This document shows positions 22,883 through 25,552 of a stretch of 25,552 nt of DNA, in pieces. Location: positions 1 to 25,552 of the forward strand of contig CALZHQ010000036.1 of the NCBI GenBank assembly GCA_945787295.1. The letters are read 5' to 3'. Under the pieces are notes generated by a model, which had not been told where the DNA came from, ran no database searches, and was given only the letters and a program-made list of their open reading frames with translations. Numbering within the stretch: the stretch's first letter is position 1; each line of letters begins with the position of its first letter. This DNA comes from an uncultured Desulfuromonadales bacterium. Its GTDB lineage: Bacteria > Desulfobacterota > Desulfuromonadia > Desulfuromonadales > Geopsychrobacteraceae. A program made the translations under genes and the position numbers.

Positions 22883-23947
22883 TTACCTGGGGATAAAGCA
22901 TTGCTCCCTGGGAATCCGTTTCACCAAAGCCGTCAGTAAAGCGATCGCATTCTCCAGGTCGGTCAGCGAAAGGACTTCAACCGGGGTGTGCATGTAGCGT
23001 AGCGGGATACCGAGCAATGCCGTCGCTACGCCACCACGCGAGAGCTGCATCACGTTGGCATCGGTACCGGTCGCTCGAGGCACTCCGATCACCTGAACGG
23101 GTATATTTTCTGCTGCCGCGGTTTCCATCAACAGGTCGAACAACACCGGGTTGATATTGGCGCCCCGGGCAATGACCGGCCCCTTGCCAACTTCGACATC
23201 GCCTATCCCCTGCTTCTCTACGCCCGGGTAATCGGTGGCATGGGTCACCTCGACCACAATACCGGCATCCGGCTGCACTCCGTAAGTACTGGTGGTTCCG
23301 CCGCGCAGGCCGACCTCTTCCTGAACCGTTGAAACCGAGTAAAGTTCGGCTGTCGACCCACCTTGCTCTTTCACCCGCTTCATCACTTCACTGACGATAA
23401 AAGCACCCATCTTGTCATCGAAAGCCCTCGATGTGACCCGGTCCCCCTGCAAACGTTCGACACCAACAGCAAAAGTCACCGGATCACCGATCTGCACCAG
23501 GTTCAGAACCTCTGCTTTGCTGCTGCAGCCGATATCGATGTACTGTTCTTTCAGCTTGATAACGGTATCCCGATCTTTCGGTTCGATCAGGTGGATCGCT
23601 TTTTTGCCGATAACTCCAGGAATCGCCTTATCCTTGGAATGAATCGTTATTCTTTGTCCCGGCGACAAATGAGGATCCACGCCACCGATGGCGCCAAAGA
23701 AAATAAATCCGTTGTCATCAACATACTGCACCATGAAACCTATCTCGTCGCAGTGACCGGCGAGCATCAACTTAGGCCCACCATTTCCTCCGAGCCGGGC
23801 AATCAGGTTGCCCATCACGTCGGTCTGCAGCTCATCTGCAATGCCATCGAGCTGTGCCCGGATGACGCGTTGTGCTGGTTGCTCATACCCGGAAGGACTG
23901 GGGGTTTCAACCAATTCCTTGAGAAAGGCGAAGTCTTGCTTGTTCAT
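22883..23947 (-). CDS. M42 family metallo-aminopeptidase
   Basis: A 354-residue zinc or cobalt aminopeptidase of the M42 family (FrvX, glutamyl aminopeptidase, TET-like), cytosolic, forming large hollow dodecamers in characterised members. Metal and catalytic residues are H65 and D67 (LAGHCDEIG), D177/D178 (FDDKMGAF), E210/E211 (VSTVQEEVG) and D239 (VTHATDYPG), plus a late histidine in RYMHTPVEV. The substrate is probably small peptides released by proteases; a cellulase function, sometimes written for this family, is not supported. The ATG shares one base with the stop of the PHP gene (TAATG), with a G-rich AAGGGG just before it. This points to a coupled pair. The gene is closed by the terminator at 22842-22882. 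Confidence 0.9.
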   Translation of the reverse strand: MNKQDFAFLKELVETPSPSGYEQPAQRVIRAQLDGIADELQTDVMGNLIARLGGNGGPKLMLAGHCDEIGFMVQYVDDNGFIFFGAIGGVDPHLSPGQRITIHSKDKAIPGVIGKKAIHLIEPKDRDTVIKLKEQYIDIGCSSKAEVLNLVQIGDPVTFAVGVERLQGDRVTSRAFDDKMGAFIVSEVMKRVKEQGGSTAELYSVSTVQEEVGLRGGTTSTYGVQPDAGIVVEVTHATDYPGVEKQGIGDVEVGKGPVIARGANINPVLFDLLMETAAAENIPVQVIGVPRATGTDANVMQLSRGGVATALLGIPLRYMHTPVEVLSLTDLENAIALLTALVKRIPREQCFIPR

Positions 23948-24600
23948 TATTTCCCCTTGGCCTTTCTCACCAGTTCTGCCGAATTGTTCCGTGCCTGCTG
24001 AAATTGTTCTTCAGTCAGACCAGCCCCCAGTGCAATCTTTCGCGCCATATCCAACGACATCAGATCCCCTGGACCATGCGTATCATTATCGACCACCAGT
24101 TTGGCGCCATACTGCATCGCCAGCTTGGCGACGTGGCCGTTCGTCAGCGAGTGCCCCTTACGGGTGGTAATTTCCAGGCAGACCCCTTTTTCTGCGGCCA
24201 ACTGCACATCTTCGACACTGATCAGCCCCGGATGGGAAAGGATATCAACTCCTGCTTCAATCGCCGCACGGTTGGTTCCTTCCATCACCGGCTCGACAAT
24301 GGTTTCGCCATGCACGACAATCAGTTCCGCGCCTTTATCACGCGCCAATTGGGCCGCAGCGGCAATCATTTTCGGCGGCACATGGGTCAACTCAATTCCG
24401 GCCAACACCTGCATATTGTTGGCCGCACCGATCTCATCGACAACGCCAACCAGGTTTGACAACAGCCACTCCGTATTGCTCTGATCGGCATGGTCGGTGA
24501 TTGCCAGCGCCCGATAACCGGCCACTGCCGCGCGTCGTACCAGTTCGGCTGGAACCAGTTCGCCATCACTGAAAAAAGTATGGGTATGCAGATCGATCAT
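23947..24600 (-). CDS. PHP-domain metallophosphoesterase-like protein
   Basis: A 217-residue protein of the PHP superfamily (histidinol phosphatase-like and DNA polymerase III alpha N-domain-like fold), which binds two or three metals for phosphoester hydrolysis. Ligands visible are H5 and H7 (DLHTHTFFSDGE), D36/H37 (AITDHAD), E70 and H73 (GIELTH), a central VVHGET, LSHPGL and a final VDNDTHG. No other domain is attached. The size and motif order fit the small stand-alone PHP proteins found in many bacteria, whose substrate is unknown. It overlaps the M42 gene by one base and lies 22 bp after miaB. GGGAG precedes the ATG by seven bases. A true histidinol phosphatase is possible but there are no his genes nearby. 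Confidence 0.85.
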   Translation of the reverse strand: MIDLHTHTFFSDGELVPAELVRRAAVAGYRALAITDHADQSNTEWLLSNLVGVVDEIGAANNMQVLAGIELTHVPPKMIAAAAQLARDKGAELIVVHGETIVEPVMEGTNRAAIEAGVDILSHPGLISVEDVQLAAEKGVCLEITTRKGHSLTNGHVAKLAMQYGAKLVVDNDTHGPGDLMSLDMARKIALGAGLTEEQFQQARNNSAELVRKAKGK

Positions 24601-24622
24601 TGTTCAGCTCCCTCTCTTGCCA

Positions 24623-25552
24623 TTAATCGGCAATGGTCAACTCGCCTAGATTTGAATTGCGGAACACCTTGGTTATTTTCACCGGCACTGTCTTGCCGAT
24701 CAACTCTTTGCTGCCGGCAAAATTGACAATCCGGTTCCAGGTCGTGCGGCCGAACATCTGGCCAGCGCCCTGTTTGCTTTCCCCTTCAACCAGCACCGGC
24801 AGGACGTCATTCAGGTCAGACTGCCAGGTTTCCTCACCGATCCGGTTCTGTACTGACAGCAAACGATCGAAACGCTCTTGTTTCTGGACAGCCGATTGAT
24901 CATCTTTTAAATCAGCTGCTGCCGTTCCGGTGCGTGGCGAGTAGAGAAAGGTGAATGCATCAGCATAACGTACCTGTTCGACCAGATCGAGGGTCGCCTG
25001 GAAATCCTCCTCGGTCTCCCCCGGAAAGCCGACGATGATATCGGTCGTCAAACGGAGATCCGGACAAATTTGCTTCAGTCTTGCCACCTTCTGCAGGTAA
25101 TCGGCCGCGCTGTAGCCACGGTTCATCCACTCCAGAATCCGGTCGGAACCACTCTGCACCGGCAGGTGGATATGCTTGCAGAGTTTGTCGAGCCGACCGA
25201 AGGCATCGATCAAGTCATCGGTCATATCCTTTGGATGTGACGTCGCGAAACGCATACGCTCCAAACCCTCGACCTGGTTCACTTGCTGTAGAAGCTGGGC
25301 GAAGCTGACTTCTCCTTCATCCTTGAGGCCGTACGAGTTGACATTCTGTCCCAGCAGCGTCACCTCGCGGACACCCTGAGCGACCAGACTCTCAATTTCA
25401 GCGATTATCTCGCCACTCGGACGGCTGACTTCACGGCCGCGGACATAAGGGACGATGCAATAAGAACAGAAATTGTCGCAGCCCTGCATGACGGTCACAA
25501 ATCGCGTGATATTCTCACGCACGCTCCGCTGTGGAAACAGATTGAGCCGGGT
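24623..25552 (-). CDS. miaB: tRNA-2-methylthio-N6-dimethylallyladenosine synthase MiaB (5' end beyond the window)
   Basis: A radical-SAM methylthiotransferase that converts i6A37 to ms2i6A37 in tRNAs reading UNN codons. The frame is open to the last base, so the first third, the UPF0004 domain with its three cysteines, is missing from the window. What is present starts [18 protein letters not shown] and runs straight into the radical-SAM triad [18 protein letters not shown]. It continues with [26 protein letters not shown] and [15 protein letters not shown], and ends in a TRAM domain (about the last 65 residues, [16 protein letters not shown]). The LGQNVNSYG and VPYVRG motifs separate it from MtaB and RimO. 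It needs two Fe-S clusters. The PHP gene starts 22 bp after its stop, so they may share a transcript. Confidence 0.95.
   Translation of the reverse strand, partial: TRLNLFPQRSVRENITRFVTVMQGCDNFCSYCIVPYVRGREVSRPSGEIIAEIESLVAQGVREVTLLGQNVNSYGLKDEGEVSFAQLLQQVNQVEGLERMRFATSHPKDMTDDLIDAFGRLDKLCKHIHLPVQSGSDRILEWMNRGYSAADYLQKVARLKQICPDLRLTTDIIVGFPGETEEDFQATLDLVEQVRYADAFTFLYSPRTGTAAADLKDDQSAVQKQERFDRLLSVQNRIGEETWQSDLNDVLPVLVEGESKQGAGQMFGRTTWNRIVNFAGSKELIGKTVPVKITKVFRNSNLGELTIAD

Overview
The window looks like chromosomal DNA from an anaerobic or microaerophilic deltaproteobacterium, most likely of the Desulfuromonadales/Geobacter type. This is inferred from the gene content: an oxygen-sensitive class I fumarase, an isc cluster led by cysE and an Rrf2 regulator, a two-RCK potassium channel of the GsuK type, a UGA-decoding selenoprotein, and a DUF4197 protein beside an RND exporter. 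No species is claimed. Most genes are core metabolism or RNA maintenance, and I see no prophage, transposase, CRISPR array, tRNA or rRNA.

Layout. Positions 1-63 hold the last 20 codons of a gene. A UMF1-type transporter (240-1529, +) meets a long minus-strand block tail to tail. In transcription order that block is cysE, an iscR-like Rrf2 gene, iscS and iscU, then a strong terminator, then mnmA and mtaB. It forms one sulfur economy: cysteine synthesis, sulfur mobilisation, cluster assembly, and two tRNA thiolation enzymes that use the products. Two abutting 25-bp IscR-like sites lie at the cysE promoter. Next come a sensor kinase (-) with a degenerate receiver domain, a 387-bp AT-rich divergent spacer, a class I fumarase (+), a perfect bidirectional terminator, and a 944-residue carrier protein / fatty acyl-AMP ligase / PlsC acyltransferase fusion (-).

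Positions 13650-14960 form an AT-rich stretch of small genes: a 42-residue single-helix membrane peptide with its own promoter, ribosome site and terminator; an unknown anchored 160-residue protein; and a 74-codon SelW-like selenoprotein whose Sec codon is an in-frame TGA at 14762-14764, with a SECIS-like hairpin just downstream. The peptide is too short, and the selenoprotein too interrupted, for ordinary gene calling.

After that come a DUF4197 lipoprotein-like or periplasmic protein (-) divergent from an RND/MMPL exporter and a YajD-type HNH protein (+), the two-RCK potassium channel (-), a 483-bp gap with a nested inverted repeat built from CACCAAGA units, a DEAD-box RNA helicase (+), a perfect terminator, and a minus-strand group of miaB (cut by the window edge), a PHP-domain hydrolase and an M42 aminopeptidase.

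The most noteworthy items are the selenoprotein, the tandem IscR-like sites, the 42-residue peptide gene and the ACP-FAAL-PlsC fusion. No clearly undescribed multi-gene system was found.
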